Assembly (NCBI RefSeq): GCF_000321225.1
Contig: NW_004451670.1
Coordinates: 569,139-633,138 of the forward strand
Length of the DNA: 64,000 bases
Origin: Odobenus rosmarus divergens
Lineage: Eukaryota; Chordata; Mammalia; Carnivora; Odobenidae
Direction: 5' to 3'
Under the pieces are notes generated by a model. It worked only from the letters and a program-made list of their open reading frames with translations. It was not told the DNA's origin and did not search any database. This document shows positions 44,002-56,429 of this stretch, in pieces (positions within the stretch are counted from its first letter, which is position 1; each line of letters opens with the position of its first letter). A program made the position numbers and the translations under genes.

Positions 44002-44187
44002 GGCACCTGGGTGGCTCAGTTGGTTAAGCAACTGCCTTCAGCTCAGGTCATGATCCTGGAGTCCCAGGATCGAGTCCTGCATCTTGCTCCCTGCTTAGCA
44101 GGGAGTCTGCTTCTCCCTCTGACCTTCCTCCCTCTCATGCTCTCTACCATTCTCTCTCTCTCAATAAAAAAATAAAAATCTTAAAAA
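44002..44187 (+). mobile_element. Can-SINE, plus strand
   Basis: The head 'ggcacctgggtggctcagtt', body 'catgatcctggagtcccagg', CT-rich part and A-rich tail. The 16-bp direct repeats aaattcaaaaactcag at 43986-44001 and 44188-44203 are identical. Confidence 0.95.
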
Positions 44188-44203
44188 AAATTCAAAAACT
44201 CAG

Positions 44204-45799
44204 TGTTATCTATCTTTTACAAATGATGGTAATCCGTAAAATTTATGTCTATCTTATTATTTCTTTGTTTATCTGGGAAATTACAGAGCAAAGTATAAAT
44301 GGTCAAATCAGCAACTTAACTGTTTTGAAATCATTATTACATAAGATATTTGAAGGATGCATTCTAAATAAAAATTCCACCCTTGAAGTTGAAGAGAAGC
44401 CTAAAATGTAACACCTAAATAGTTTATGAACAAGTTCTGCCAAATGTTCAAAGAACAGATAATTCCCATCTTATACAAAGTATTCAAGAGCAAACAATGG
44501 AAAAATACCCAAATCATTTCCTGAGACCTAAATAACCATGGTATTGTGCCAGAAAATGAGAGCAAAAGAAAAAAAAACCCTACAATTCAATATTAGTAAT
44601 AAGCATAGACGTACAATCATACATAATTATTTTACCAAAATACATAAAAATATACTAAAATAAAAAATGCTCTATGATCAACTAAGAATTAGCTCTGTAA
44701 TCCAAGATAGTTCAAATCAGACAGCCTATTATTGTAATTTTCTACATTAATAACAGAAAAAGCATGATCATTTTAGGTACAAAAACAAAACAAATAAAGC
44801 ATTCAAAAATATTTAATTTATATCACATCTAAGAAGGATTATTTAGGGAACATGACAAAATAATACATTTTAAAAGTGAATGAAAGAATAAAAGTTTATG
44901 AATATTTGAATAAAAAATAATAGATGGTCATGTCCTTCCTAAAAATTTTGCATACTTAAATCTGTATGAACTAAATATTAATTGAATTGTTGTGGCGTTG
45001 ATGTAGGAATAAACAAATATAGGAAGGAAAACAGGCTAGAAACTGAGTTATATGAATATGTTGGAATTTGGTTTATGTTTCCAACCATTAAAATTGCATT
45101 CAGTTGCACTCGACAGAAACCCAACTAACACAAGATTAAATGAATTGTGGTTAATATTTCAGCACTGAAAGCAGGGGTTTAGTGATGCCATCAAACTTGG
45201 CTCTTTTAATTCTTCTGTTCTACCATTCTTCCTTGTACATCTTTGTCACGCATGGCTTCAAGATGTTTCACTGTTAAATTCACATTCCTATTCTAGGCAG
45301 GAAGATGGTGCCAGGGCAGAAGCAAAGGGGGTGTGCTAGTTTGATCCAGAGACAAACCTTTTGTGGAAACCCCCTTTCAGTAACGTCTGCAAACATCTCC
45401 TTGGCAAGAACTGAATCACCTGACGGTCTCACGGCAGAGGAATCCAGGGAAGTGCGTGGATAAGCTTTCCAACATCTACAGAAAATGAAGAAAAGTGCAA
45501 AAGGGAATGTAGTCAGTTTTTGTGTGGCCAACCATCCCGCAAAGCTGGTAAAGTCTGGCATTCAAATTAATGGGGGAATACTAAAAATGTGGCATTTATA
45601 CAATCGTCTATTCATATGTAAATATATAAGGTTAGAGTCACTCATCACTCCATTTAAAAACATTTCAGATGGATTTAAAGGATCACAAAACAAAAATATG
45701 AAAATATGGGGGGAAAATATTGGCATGTTTATAAGTTGAGGCTACGGATCTTCCAAAACAAAACACAAATATAAAATCCACAAAAGAAAAAATATAGTA
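44204..45799. other. Mostly unclassified; possible old repeat at 45090-45560
   Basis: The A-rich first kilobase has nothing recognisable. About 45090-45560 has wording suggestive of an old interspersed repeat ('cactcgacagaaacccaact', 'gccatcaaacttggctcttt', 'ttctaggcaggaagatgg') but I cannot name the family. A 93-codon minus-strand frame within it has no recognisable product. Confidence 0.35.
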
Positions 45800-46690
45800 G
45801 TTTATTGTTTCAAATTTTAAAATCGCTCTGTAAAAATATAAATAAATTTAAAAGTAAAATGACAGCTTGGGAGAAATCATTTACATATAATATCAAAGAA
45901 TTCATATGCAAAATACTTTCCAAACCCTGTATATCTTTATGCAAAAGCAATGTAGTAAAAGAAATAGGTAAAAGAATTGAATAATTGATTCACTTACACA
46001 TCCCTAAGAAACCTAGAAAAAGATATGCAATCTCAGTAATAATCAGTAAAATGCAAAGTAAATAATGGGACATAATAGTTTTCAACTTCCAGATGGGAAA
46101 CCCTAAGAAGTTTGAAGATCAAAATTTGTTGTGACGATGTGGTAAATGCTGATGAAATTTTAAATGTTACATATCTTTTAGTGAGAAGTTTTTCCTGGAC
46201 TATTAAAAGTTTCCCAAAACAAAACATTATTCACACATCACGCAAAGATCTAAAACTTGAAAAATTTTGTATTCATTTAGGAAAGAAATGCTGGGACAGA
46301 CACAAAAGATGTTTATAATGATGTATATTGCATGATTATTTGAGGCAGAAAAAATTGTGAATTATGTGAATTTCTAAGAGGGGGGTAGACATATCTAAAA
46401 TATATGAGATTCTATCATAGAAATAGGAAAGATCTCTACCAAATGTTATTTGTTGAGTGAAAATAAGCAAGAAGCAATACAATACCATTTCTACTTAAAA
46501 ATTAAAATATGGCAAATCCCATAGGTAGATAGATAGGTGATTGATAGATACAGAAATATCTGTCATTGTGTCTACATGTGTTTGAAAAGATTTGGAAGGT
46601 TATAATTTAACATGTAAAGAGTGGCTCTTTCCAGGGCAAACACGGAGATTGGGGTAGATGATCGAGCCTCATCTCAATCACTGAATTTTT
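45800..46690 (+). mobile_element. Old L1M/HAL1-type ORF2 end, plus strand
   Basis: Decayed phrases follow an ancient L1 ORF2 end and 3' UTR: 'gcttgggagaaatcatttac', 'catatgcaaaatactttcca', 'cttccagatgggaaacccta', 'ttcatttaggaaagaaatgc', 'ttgcatgattatttgagg', 'gcaagaagcaatacaatacc', 'ttggaaggttataatttaac'. Stops throughout. Family L1ME/HAL1-like. Confidence 0.5.
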
Positions 46691-47960
46691 GCTCAATGAC
46701 AATACATCTACTTGCATAAAGGAGCAGGTTAGAAGACACATAAAAGAAGCTGGCACAAACACAATTTAATTTTTAGGTCAGCATTTCCTCTGGCACTTTA
46801 ATTGTGATAGAGATAAAGGTGGATGCCATTTCTGATTGACATTTCCACATTTGGAGACTGTCACCACCGCAGAGCTACGAGATGGAAGTCCTAACACCTG
46901 AGCAGAAAGGCAAACATGCTGCAGATATTAAACAAAACGACTTTGTTCTTAATACCAGACTACCTCAAAACCAGAATGGCAAGGAGATTTCTACTCATAC
47001 AACAAAAAATAAGAACTCTCATTTTCACATTACAAAAGTTCATACGCTATGAGAACCGAAAAAAGCACAAAGGTCAACGACTTGGATCATGGACCTACAG
47101 AATCAAGGCTGTTCTAGAAATGAGGTCACCCTACAAAGCTGTCGGAACATATGTTTTACAGAACTGGCATGGATGCACAGAAATTGTAATATTACCCAAG
47201 GGCAACTTCAGTTGGCGTATCCCAGTGCATCTAAGCAGATAGGAAACAAGGAAAGAAAATCATGTGCGAAGTTTTCCTAGAATTGTTAAAAGGTTGAAAA
47301 AATTTTTAAAATCTGTTAAACTCCACTTGACATTGTGAATGCAGGAATAGCAAGGAAAATGCATAACTGCCAGCACTGAATAAAATTTAAGTGTCGTTAG
47401 TGTACAATTCTATAAGCAGAATTTTGTAGCACTTCCTTAATTACTCTAAGTTGATGTTAAAAAGGTTAATTTTTTCAACCTTATCCACAACGCAAGCAAA
47501 ACTTGAGCAGACAGTCAAGTAATTAAAACTGCTTGGAGCTTCAGAACAGGTCATAAAATTGTGGAAAATTTGAAGAGATGTCAACAAATGTTTAAAATAT
47601 CTGTTCCTTAGGTCAAGGTTGGACAAGTCCACAATGCCTTCTGGACGTGTCTTGTTTTCTGTTGAGCTCACGTGGTTTTGCTCTTGTTTGATATTTGATA
47701 GTATTTTGTTGATTGACTGACCAGAGTCTAAAGATTGGCTTTATTTCTGCCATTTTGTAGCTATAATTGACCCAAATTAGTTAATATTTAGAGAGAAGAA
47801 AAGCCACAAAGGTTGTAAAAGTAGGAAAAGATGCATCGCGGTATATTACTGCACAAGAATTCCCCAGTAGCTCTTGCAATTCTGTAGAGGTGGACCAGGG
47901 TTTAATGTGGCAGTTACCAACGTAAGAGCAACTTATGTCTGGCTGAGAAATCATTCTCAG
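46691..47960. other. Unclassified sequence with small open frames
   Basis: Frames of 108 codons (46916-47242, plus) and 63 codons (47089-47280, plus) overlap in different registers. Neither has a recognisable domain, signal peptide or membrane segment, and the longer one is rich in K and R. There is no Kozak context of note and no splice structure I would trust. It may be an old element I do not know, or unique sequence. Confidence 0.35.
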
Positions 47961-48473
47961 CCTCTGAAACAAATAACACATTAAATGTTTAAAAAAACAA
48001 GAAGAAGGGGCGCCTGGGTGGCTCAGTCGTTAAGCGTCTGCCTTCGGCTCAGGTCATGATCCCAGGGTCCTGGGATGGAGTCCCACATTAGGCTCCTTGC
48101 TCCGCGGGAAGCCTGCTTCTCCCTCTCCCACTCCTCCTGCTTGTGTTCCCTCTCTGGCTGTGTCTCTCTCTGTCAAATAAATAAAATCCTTTAAAAAAAA
48201 GAAGAAGAAGATAGCAGGAAGGGAAAAATGAAGGGGGGAATCGGAGGGGGAGCCGAACCATGAGAGACTATGGACTCTGAGAAAAAAACTGAGGTTCTAG
48301 AGGGGAGGGAGTGGGGGGATGGGTTAGCCTGGTGATGGGTATTAAAGAGGGCACGTACTGAATGGAGTACTGGGTGTTATATGCAAACAATGAATCATGG
48401 AACACTACATCAAAAACTAATGATGTAATGTATGGTGATTAATATAACATAATAAAATAAAATTTAAAAAAAG
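47961..48473 (+). mobile_element. Young L1 3' UTR (5'-truncated), interrupted by a SINE
   Basis: It begins in the last part of module 1 ('cctctgaaacaaataacaca'), continues to the A-run and (GAA)n at about 47990-48006, is interrupted by a SINE (48007-48190), resumes with A-run, (GAA)n and module 2 ('tagcctggtgatgggtatt', 'tcatggaacactacatcaaa', 'actaatgatgtaatgtatgg') and ends with AATAAA and A-rich tail at about 48473. No clear target-site duplication was found. Confidence 0.88.
48007..48190 (+). mobile_element. Young Can-SINE inside L1 3' UTR, plus strand
   Basis: The head 'ggggcgcctgggtggctcag', body 'ctccgcgggaagcctgcttc', CT-rich section and an AAATAAAT tail are close to consensus. Flanking repeats ttaaaaaaacaagaagaa (47989-48006) and ttaaaaaaaagaagaa (48191-48206) show it inserted in the A/GAA tract between L1 modules 1 and 2. 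Confidence 0.96.
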
Positions 48474-49134
48474 AAGTGAACTTCCTCCTCTTGCCTTTTC
48501 CATCTGCCTCCAGCCAAGTCATTCTGTGTAGTCTGTTCTGTCATTCTGTAGAGAATGTTACTTTCCAATATATTTTGTTCAGCTGTCTTGGGATTGCTCA
48601 AAGGAATAGGCAGGGGAGCCTTAGAACACCTTCCAAATGTGACATTATAACTCTTCACAGTGAGTTCACATAAGGTAATTATTTACTTTTTGGGATTTTT
48701 AAATCTGGGTGCAGCTTAATCACCTGTAGATGTTCAAAGAATCATCAAGCAACATGTCCATGATGTAGTCTCAAGTGTGACCAAAACACTTTCTATAGAG
48801 TGAAATATTTGTTCTCTGAGGCAGAAGTTGGTATCATAGGCTGCATGCACAGTGTAATTAGGACCTATTTCCAACCTTGGCAGTGATGTCTCACAATGGC
48901 ATTTGGCACCATTTCCTGAAGAGATTATTCCCTGGTTCTATCAGTAGGCTAGAAGGCCGAAGCTCCCATCTCAACATTTATTAATATTAAGTTCATATTG
49001 GTTTTGTTTTTCCTTCATCCGCTCTTCTAGAACTTTTTACTGCCAAGGTTAAGGTAATAGGAGTATACTGGAAAATAACAGTCACTCTTTTGGAATTATA
49101 ATATATGAAGTCTATACTGGTTGGAGAATAAATC
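48474..49134. other. No gene or recognisable repeat seen
   Basis: AT-rich sequence. Opposed frames of 64-65 codons at 48464-48673 are shadows of each other and have no recognisable product. Confidence 0.4.
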
Positions 49135-49177
49135 CCTTCCTTCCTTCCTTCCTTCCTTCCTTCCTTCCTTCCTTCCT
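49135..49177 (+). repeat. (CCTT)n tetranucleotide microsatellite
   Basis: About ten uninterrupted CCTT units. A pure pyrimidine/purine tract that can form triplex DNA and is likely to vary in length. Confidence 0.95.
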
Positions 49178-51445
49178 GTTCATCTCATGCTTAAATGTCA
49201 TTCCTAATGGACTTCCTGAAAGATATGGTGATTGATCATCATTGTCAATGCACATGATATTGATCACCTTCAATACTTTCTTTGTATAGTTCATTTCAAA
49301 CTGCTTGGACAAAGATGCATCCTAAAAAAAGTTGGTGGCTTAAGTAGCTTATATAAGCTAGGATGTTTATTACTCTGTTTTTTAATAATATGACAGATAT
49401 AAGAAGGACAAATCCATAAATGAGAAAGAACAATGACTGCTTAGTCAAAAGAAAAAATGAGTGAACCTACAACTAGATATAGCTTTTACTTTGTCTTAGG
49501 GTACTCTTAATAATAAAGGTAATAATAAAAGTGGAATTTGTTGATACAAAAATAAAATTACTACTTTTCTTAAATGGAGTTTGGTAGGAATTTAATCAAA
49601 GTTGTACAATACTGTTATATTGTACCTGAAACAAAAAAATCCTCTGATAAGATATTTATTTGTCAAACTCATGGTCATGAGAATAATGAGAGCCAAACAG
49701 AGTACATCAGTGAAATAGGCACATTGTCAATACAGTCTGTTTCTTAACTAATTAGCAAATCAGTCCATAGTGGAACATCAGCTTTAAATGAGCCTCTCAT
49801 GTCTCTTTATCTTGGCCTTCCTGCATAATTAATCAAATTCATGATACTAGGAAAATATTAGAATGTTCATCTAAATAGAAAAATAATTTAGTGCTGGCTT
49901 CTCCTATTTTATGTTGCGCCATAGTGTTGAAAGCAAAGATTCTGTAAGTTGAAAAACAATTCTTGGCATGTGGGGAGATCATGAGTAACATTTGGTGTTT
50001 ATATTCCTGTTGTACATAAGGGTGGGGCTCAGACCACAGGAGTGAGTGGACAGGCAGAACTTGCTATGTCACAGGCACCAAACAGGACATTTTGGCAAAT
50101 ATACTCATGAGCATGTAGGTTTCCAACACATTTCATGTGTCAAAGTGAGGTTATAGAATACACTTGGGAAGCTACAAAAATCATATGTTTCTGTTCAAAT
50201 TTCATCAAACATCCAAATCATCTCTTGTTTTAAGTCACTGGAATATCAGAAATCGGAAATGAAAATGGTGTTAGTTATCTAATGACCAGTAAATTCACAG
50301 CAGAGAAAGACAGTCAGATAAATAATTCCTCTTCTCTCAAAAAAAGTAATAAAAACATTCCATCTTTCTTCTGGTTTTTTAATTCTCTGTGCCTATGTTG
50401 ACATTAGCAAAACGTATGGCAGGGTTTCCTTAATCTATAGAGAGAAGAAGAAAAAGAGAGAAGAAAGGTTTCTTCTACATTTGCTTTTCTCTGATTCTCT
50501 AGGACTTACTCTGAAGTCCTTCGTACTTTCATTTAATCATTGTGTAGTCATTCATTGACTCCTTGCCAGTGAGGAATGGCTTGAATAGACTCTGAGTCAA
50601 CAAAGATTTTGAAGGCATGGCATTTCGTTCTTCAGATTACATCAAGCCATCAGAGTCAATCCTGCAACATCTCTAAGCACCTCTTAAAATTGCAACGGGG
50701 CGTTGCCTATATAAATTGTTCTTGGAGCCTTTAAGAAAATGGCTTTCCGAAAAATATCACCAGGTGAGCTGGCAAAACAATCTGATTGGGTATGGAAATC
50801 AATAACTTCTCATTGCACTCTTTTTGACCCAGAAAAGTACCTATTACTTATGCAGCAGCACGTCTTGGGTCATGCCAGATTACAGGAAAATAACAAATGA
50901 TCTGCACATGTGTTTTGGAAATCATTCATTTTTATGTGGCAGAAATGCCAAAGAAAACTCATTTAAAACCTAAAGATTATTTATTCTTCCCATAACTGGA
51001 AATGTGGTAATGTTCTCAAACACTGTTTGGTCCAGGACTCGGACACCCTCAGAACCCATGTCATGACTTGGTTTCCTCATGCATGGTTCACCCTGGGGAT
51101 TTAAATGGCCTTCACTGCCCCAGGCGCTTCCTGAAGAGTGCATGCTCTTTGAAGACACACAGTGTCCTTACTGATGAGACCATTGTAGAACGAATTGCAG
51201 TCCAATGAAAATGAGGTTGTTTTGAGTCAGAATAATCCCAAATGATATGAACAGATGTGGGGAGGGTTAGTCCCCAAAGGAAATTTGGAATCATGTCACC
51301 AAGAAAGATGGGAAGTGGGTTTTGTGTAGCAATAAATACATGTCTCTATCAAAGAGAGATACATGTTAGTTCTTCTACTAGAACACACCGCACATTGTCG
51401 TCTACTTATCTGGTTGTATGTCCTTTCTGCTAGTTACATGATCTG
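49178..51445. other. No gene or recognisable repeat seen
   Basis: About 2.3 kb of AT-rich DNA with no repeat family I can name. It has fewer young insertions than the surrounding sequence. Frames are 60-66 codons and lack recognisable products. Confidence 0.4.
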
Positions 51446-51595
51446 CTGGAATGCAATCTGTGTGAGGGCAGAGATCATGTCTCAACTTTATCTCTCTCTC
51501 TTCTGAGCATAGTGCTTGATGGTGAGTGAGAGGGTAATGGTTATTTATTAAATGAGCAGATGGATGGGTGAAAGAATGAATGAATGAACAAGAAT
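51446..51595 (+). mobile_element. L2 3'-end remnant, plus strand
   Basis: 'ctggaatgcaatctgtgtga', 'gggcagagatcatgtctcaa', 'gagcatagtgcttgatggtg' and 'gaatgaatgaatgaac' follow the last 150 bases of an L2 element, including its terminal GAAT repeats. Confidence 0.6.
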
Positions 51596-54500
51596 AACAT
51601 GGACAGAGCTTAGACAAGGGATTCTGTAATAAAATAGGAAACCTTGGGAGGATTAAAGCTGCATTTGGGAAAATCGTACACCCCATCCGGTAGGGCTTTG
51701 CTTAGCTCAACCTATGTTCCTCCAAAGCACGTCCAGCCAAAGGCAGCATATACCCTTAAGGCTCTCAGACCAACCTCTACTTTCTCCCTAGCAATGGCCC
51801 CAGCCTTTTAGGGAAATATAAATGAAAATCAAATTGTTTAGTCACAGAATATTTGTAGAGTTTATTGGCTTTATGACATACCTGTGGCACTGGGGTCTGT
51901 TAAATACTGGACTAGATCTCTCTGCGAGATATAAGCTGTCACAAAAAAGTAATAAAATCTAATATTCTTATAACTTCCCCAATAATTCCCCATCCTAACA
52001 CCTTTCCTTATCTCTGCACAAAGGCGTACCTCTGAGGGTGTTAGACGTGGGAGCTAAGGAGAAAAACAAAGAAAACTACCTTCTTCTCAATTTTCACCTT
52101 TTTCCCTGAGGTAATGCTATTCTTAACTCTCTGATGACTTCCTTCTCATTTTTTTGTATCCCAGCTTAGCCATTTCCAAACTCCTTGGCAGCTGATGACA
52201 AACCCCTGAAACCCTACCTATTCCTACCTAATGTAGGTATGTACCATACTGAGAGGAATATATACTCTTCCTTTCTCATGTCTATAAACTTGTTATAACC
52301 TTGTTGACAGGGATTCTGTAACATGGCTGTAATAAAAAATTAAAAAAAAAAAAGAAAAATGGCTATTCTAAACAATGAGCTGGGAATTAAAAAAAAAAAA
52401 CTATTTTAGAACTGTCAAAAATGTCTCTCTTTTTATCAGTAAATTGGGTTTGAGTAGTTTTTCCAGAGTTTTTAGAATTTTTTGTAATTATTTTCAGCCC
52501 TATGTGCAATTATTTATAACAGAACTCAATGTACAAACTTAGCAATAATTCTTAACTCCCAGCAACTCAGGAACTGTTCTGAGTTTTTAGATATGTAGCA
52601 AGAACTTTGTCATAGATTACATCCTTCTTTGATGGATATAAATATAATCATATGTTCCTATCTCTATTAAGGAAGTGTACAACATTTTCCTTTATATAGC
52701 ATCCCAACCCCAGGACTTTGCCCTATGTCCAGGCACCCAAACTGATCATGAGAAGGGGCTCCGAGATATCTTTTAAACCATTGCTGGCCAAGAACTTTCT
52801 GCGGCTCACTTAGGAAGTCCAAGATTTTTGCAGCTTGTAAATTGCTAATATTTTACCTATATTTTTTAATATTAAAATATCTAAGATTGCCATATTTCTG
52901 AAATTTTGTTTCAGAATTGTGATTTGGAGAAATAGCACTGACTATAGAAAAATATGTATAACCAATTAACAATTGATTTGACAAAACAGCTTTTTTTACA
53001 AGGAGCACCTCTCAATTTCATACTTAAAATCAGGCGGGTTTCTAAACATCCTGTAATTTCTAGATAAATCATTTATTCAGGTTTATGATAGCCTCTGTAA
53101 TCATTTCTTCTTCAGAGCATTCTCATTAAATTGCTTTGCTGACACAGCATTTTCCAAAGTCAACACTAGTGCTAAACGTTCTCACCTGCCCCATGTTTGA
53201 GAGTCAATGTGTGCGCATTATTTTTAACAATCTCTATTGCCCATTTTTGAATCAAAATTGACCTGACAATATTCTTGACGGCCAAAGAGAGAACATTCAA
53301 GCAGATGAGGAGGATTCTACTTCATGTAATGACAATAATCTGTCATTTATTTTTCACTTGTACGGTTTAGCAGAGAGAAGGTACTGAGAGGTACCACATT
53401 TCCTTTTCTTTGGTACGTCTAGCATAATACCCAATAAATAGTGATGTTCAATAAATGTCCATAGGATATAGGAAAAAAGTTTGAATGAAAGAAACATGTG
53501 TTGTTTATAACCTTCATGATGTTCTTACTCTACAGATATGACAAGAAACTCACACAACGTTATTCCCAATCCTTAGTTTGCATCTCGAAATTCTGAAGCT
53601 AGGACAAATGATCTGTGTTTTTCACAAAAACTCCAGGAGATGCACTTTGAGAAATAATGACCTATAAACAAAGTTATATGGTTAGAAACACTGTGAATCA
53701 TTTCGCAGTCTAGAAATATTCAGCTGAATGTCACATGTGACACAATCAGACTAGATCACATTTGATCAAGATCCTAGCTCATTAATTCTGGGAGCAAACG
53801 GTGACATTCATTGTAGATTAGTGGCCCACCATGTCTGGTTGCCACCTTTAATGACCCTTTTTATAAAAATAAACCTACTCATATAGAATGACCACTACAG
53901 AGGAGAACCATATGCAGCTTTTTAGAGGTTGCATCAAAATTATACATGGAATAATCCAAAAAGAGGATTTAGTGTTACTCTGACTTAATACCCAGCCTCT
54001 CTCTTACTAAGAAATTGGTGAGACTATCTGCCAGACAAAACCAAAAAAAGTCTCTGAGCTGAGCTGTTCTAAGACAGCCTGCCTCCTCTTTATAACATTA
54101 TGATCCCTTTCCAGCGACTGATGCTATTTGTGTCATGCACCATCTGTACTGAATTGATCTTTTTCACATATCAGGACTGTTGGCATGAATTGCACAAAAC
54201 TCCGAATTTCTCCATTATTATTCAAATTTCATACTTTTAAGGTCAACATCTCCCTGACCTGTGTTTCTAGTGTCCTCCTTTCCCATTTGCACAGATGTGG
54301 TCAATTTTTTTCTTTAATGTCTTCTTGGTTTTGTTGTAACATGTACTGGCAACATGCCAATGCTTCTAATTCAGTCATTCCATTCTGATTGCAGCATCTC
54401 CAAGTGCTCTTTTCTTCCTGGGGTTGACAACAACAGAAATGGTTGTGGAGCTCCCCAGCTTTGGTGGCAAGGAACAACCAATGGGTTGAGTACAATTTAG

Positions 54501-55796
54501 ACAAAGGGCCTCCTCGTGTAGAAGTAAAGAAATCTGGGGCATCTCCTCAGTCAAATATCATCATTCATACTTACTGAATATAGCAGCTTATAGTTTTATC
54601 ATTTTATCATGTGATGCTCCAGTTCGACAAAAATATTTTCCAACTTAAAAAGGCTCTGATGAGAAAACAGGGTCCATGGTTGAATTCAGGTTCACCACAA
54701 AGCCAAAGACTGGAGTGATGTATGAGCTTATTCTAAATAAATGTGATTTATTTAGGAAATTAAAAGAAACAACAATCTGAGGGTGACCTCTTTTGACAAC
54801 ATCTGGGGTGTGTGTGTGTGTGTGCATCTGTGTAATTAGATTTACGCTAGGAGGCTGAAGAAAGATTGAGACTTTAAAGAAATTATTAAAAATGAGAAAA
54901 GAAAAATGTGGCTTTTTTCTTCCTTAGGATACCTGTATTTTGAGCATTACAATCACTAGAATGTATACAATATTTTAATTAGATGTTTGTACTTATCAGT
55001 TAGATGATAAATAATCCTCTGGAGTTTTAGTAATGAAGGACATGTTCAGAGTGAACTAAGTCTGATATTTTCATTTGATGAATAATTGGAAAAAAGCAAG
55101 GAGCCAAAAGATTAAGTTATCTATTAATACCACATCTGGGACATCTGGCATGAGGACCCACCTATTTTAACTTCAAGAATGGTATTCTTTCCTCTCCATT
55201 TTATTTCTATAATCACAGACACAAATACACGGTTTGATCTTTTTAAGTAAAAATAAAAGTGAAATAAAATAACATGACTTTCTTTTCAAAGATATATTGT
55301 AAAAATTCTTTCTCCATGATGAGAATTATCCAGGTATTAATTAATTCTACTTGGGAACTTCAAAGCTACAGAGTTTTGTACCTTAATATATTGAAACAAT
55401 CATCAGACCTCACTGAAGAAACAAAAGACAACGTTGCAGCAGTGTGGGGGATGGTTAACTGCATTCCAACAAGTTCATTGGCTCCTCTTCAGTAACTGAA
55501 CTCTGAAGAGTCCACTTTTCACACTCTGGTGCAGCCCCTCCCACACAGAATCTGAGCCTGCATGTTACCTGGGTTAATGAATCAAATGTAGAAGTGACAT
55601 TGCACCAGTTGTAAGCTATCCTTTACAAGGACTGACCATTTATGTTCCATCCCTCCTGGAACACGGGAGTTTGGGGAGCCACGAACCACCCAGCAAGAAA
55701 CTCAGCTGCCCTGGTAGGTAAGCCATGGGAGTGACCAAAGAGAGGGACACTGCAACTTTCCACTATAAAACAATCACATCAAAACCCTTTGCTCTA
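51596..55796. other. Long unclassified stretch, no gene confirmed
   Basis: About 4.2 kb with no young insertion. About 53400-53460 resembles the end of a MIR or L2 ('agcataatacccaataaata', 'gttcaataaatgtcc'). About 55430-55760 has LTR-like wording of MaLR style ('gggttaatgaatcaaatgta', 'ggaacacgggagtttgggga') but is too decayed to call. A short (TG)n lies at 54808-54824. Frames of 60-73 codons have no recognisable product. Confidence 0.35.
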
Positions 55797-55991
55797 GGGC
55801 GCCTCGGTGGCTCAGTCGGTTCAACGTCTGCCTTTGGCTCAGGTCATGATCTCAGGGTCCTAGGATCCAGCCCAGCCGATGTCAGGCTCCCTGCTCAGCA
55901 TGGAGTCGGCTTCTCCCTTTTCCTCTGCCCCTCCTCCCTGCTCGTGCTCGCTCGCTCTCTCAAATAAATAAATAAAACCTTAAAAAAAAAA
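55797..55991 (+). mobile_element. Can-SINE, plus strand
   Basis: The head 'gggcgcctcggtggctcagt', body 'catgatctcagggtcctagg', 'ctccctgctcagcatggagt', CT-rich part and an AAATAAAT tail that ends in a poly(A) run at 55983-55994. Confidence 0.95.
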
Positions 55992-56429
55992 AACAAAAGA
56001 AAAACTTTACTCTTAGTAATCTCAGTGAAAAGCAGAACAACATGTTCCACAAATGGAAGACACACAAATGAGGAAAAGAGGGAATAGAGCAATTTGATAG
56101 GCTTTTAAAGGAAGTGTGCTTGATACCCTCCATGAGAAACAGAATGAATAGCGCCCATAAAACAAGACAACAGGTTACCAAGCATGAACACAAGAGGAGG
56201 AGGTTAATAATTATAAAAGAAAACCAAGAAAAGAAAATGATTAAATTCTTATAATTAAAAATGTTTCTTAAACAAAAGAAACCACTGTATATGTTGAATA
56301 CAAAACTGAACGCAACTGAACCTTGAACTATTGCCTGGGAGATTTCACTGAGAATGCAACTAAACACACACAAGAGATGAAAAATTTTCAAAAGCAAATT
56401 GAAACTTTGGAAGCTAGATCTGCTAGCTC
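55992..56429. other. A-rich, possibly the left end of the HAL1-type element
   Basis: A-rich sequence that grades into the L1-like stretch that follows. The 145-codon minus-strand frame at 55960-56397 is hydrophobic only because it is the reverse of A-rich DNA (poly-F/L) and is not a gene. Confidence 0.35.

Noticed and set aside
48007..48473. SINE fused to L1 module 2 as a chimeric retrotransposition product
   Set aside because: The 48 bp upstream of the SINE (47961-48006) match the end of L1 module 1, and the A/GAA tract is duplicated on both sides. It is a nested SINE insertion in one L1.
55960..56397. 145-codon hydrophobic minus-strand frame as a membrane protein
   Set aside because: The Phe/Leu-rich product is what A-rich plus-strand DNA gives in reverse. 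It overlaps a SINE tail and L1-like sequence.
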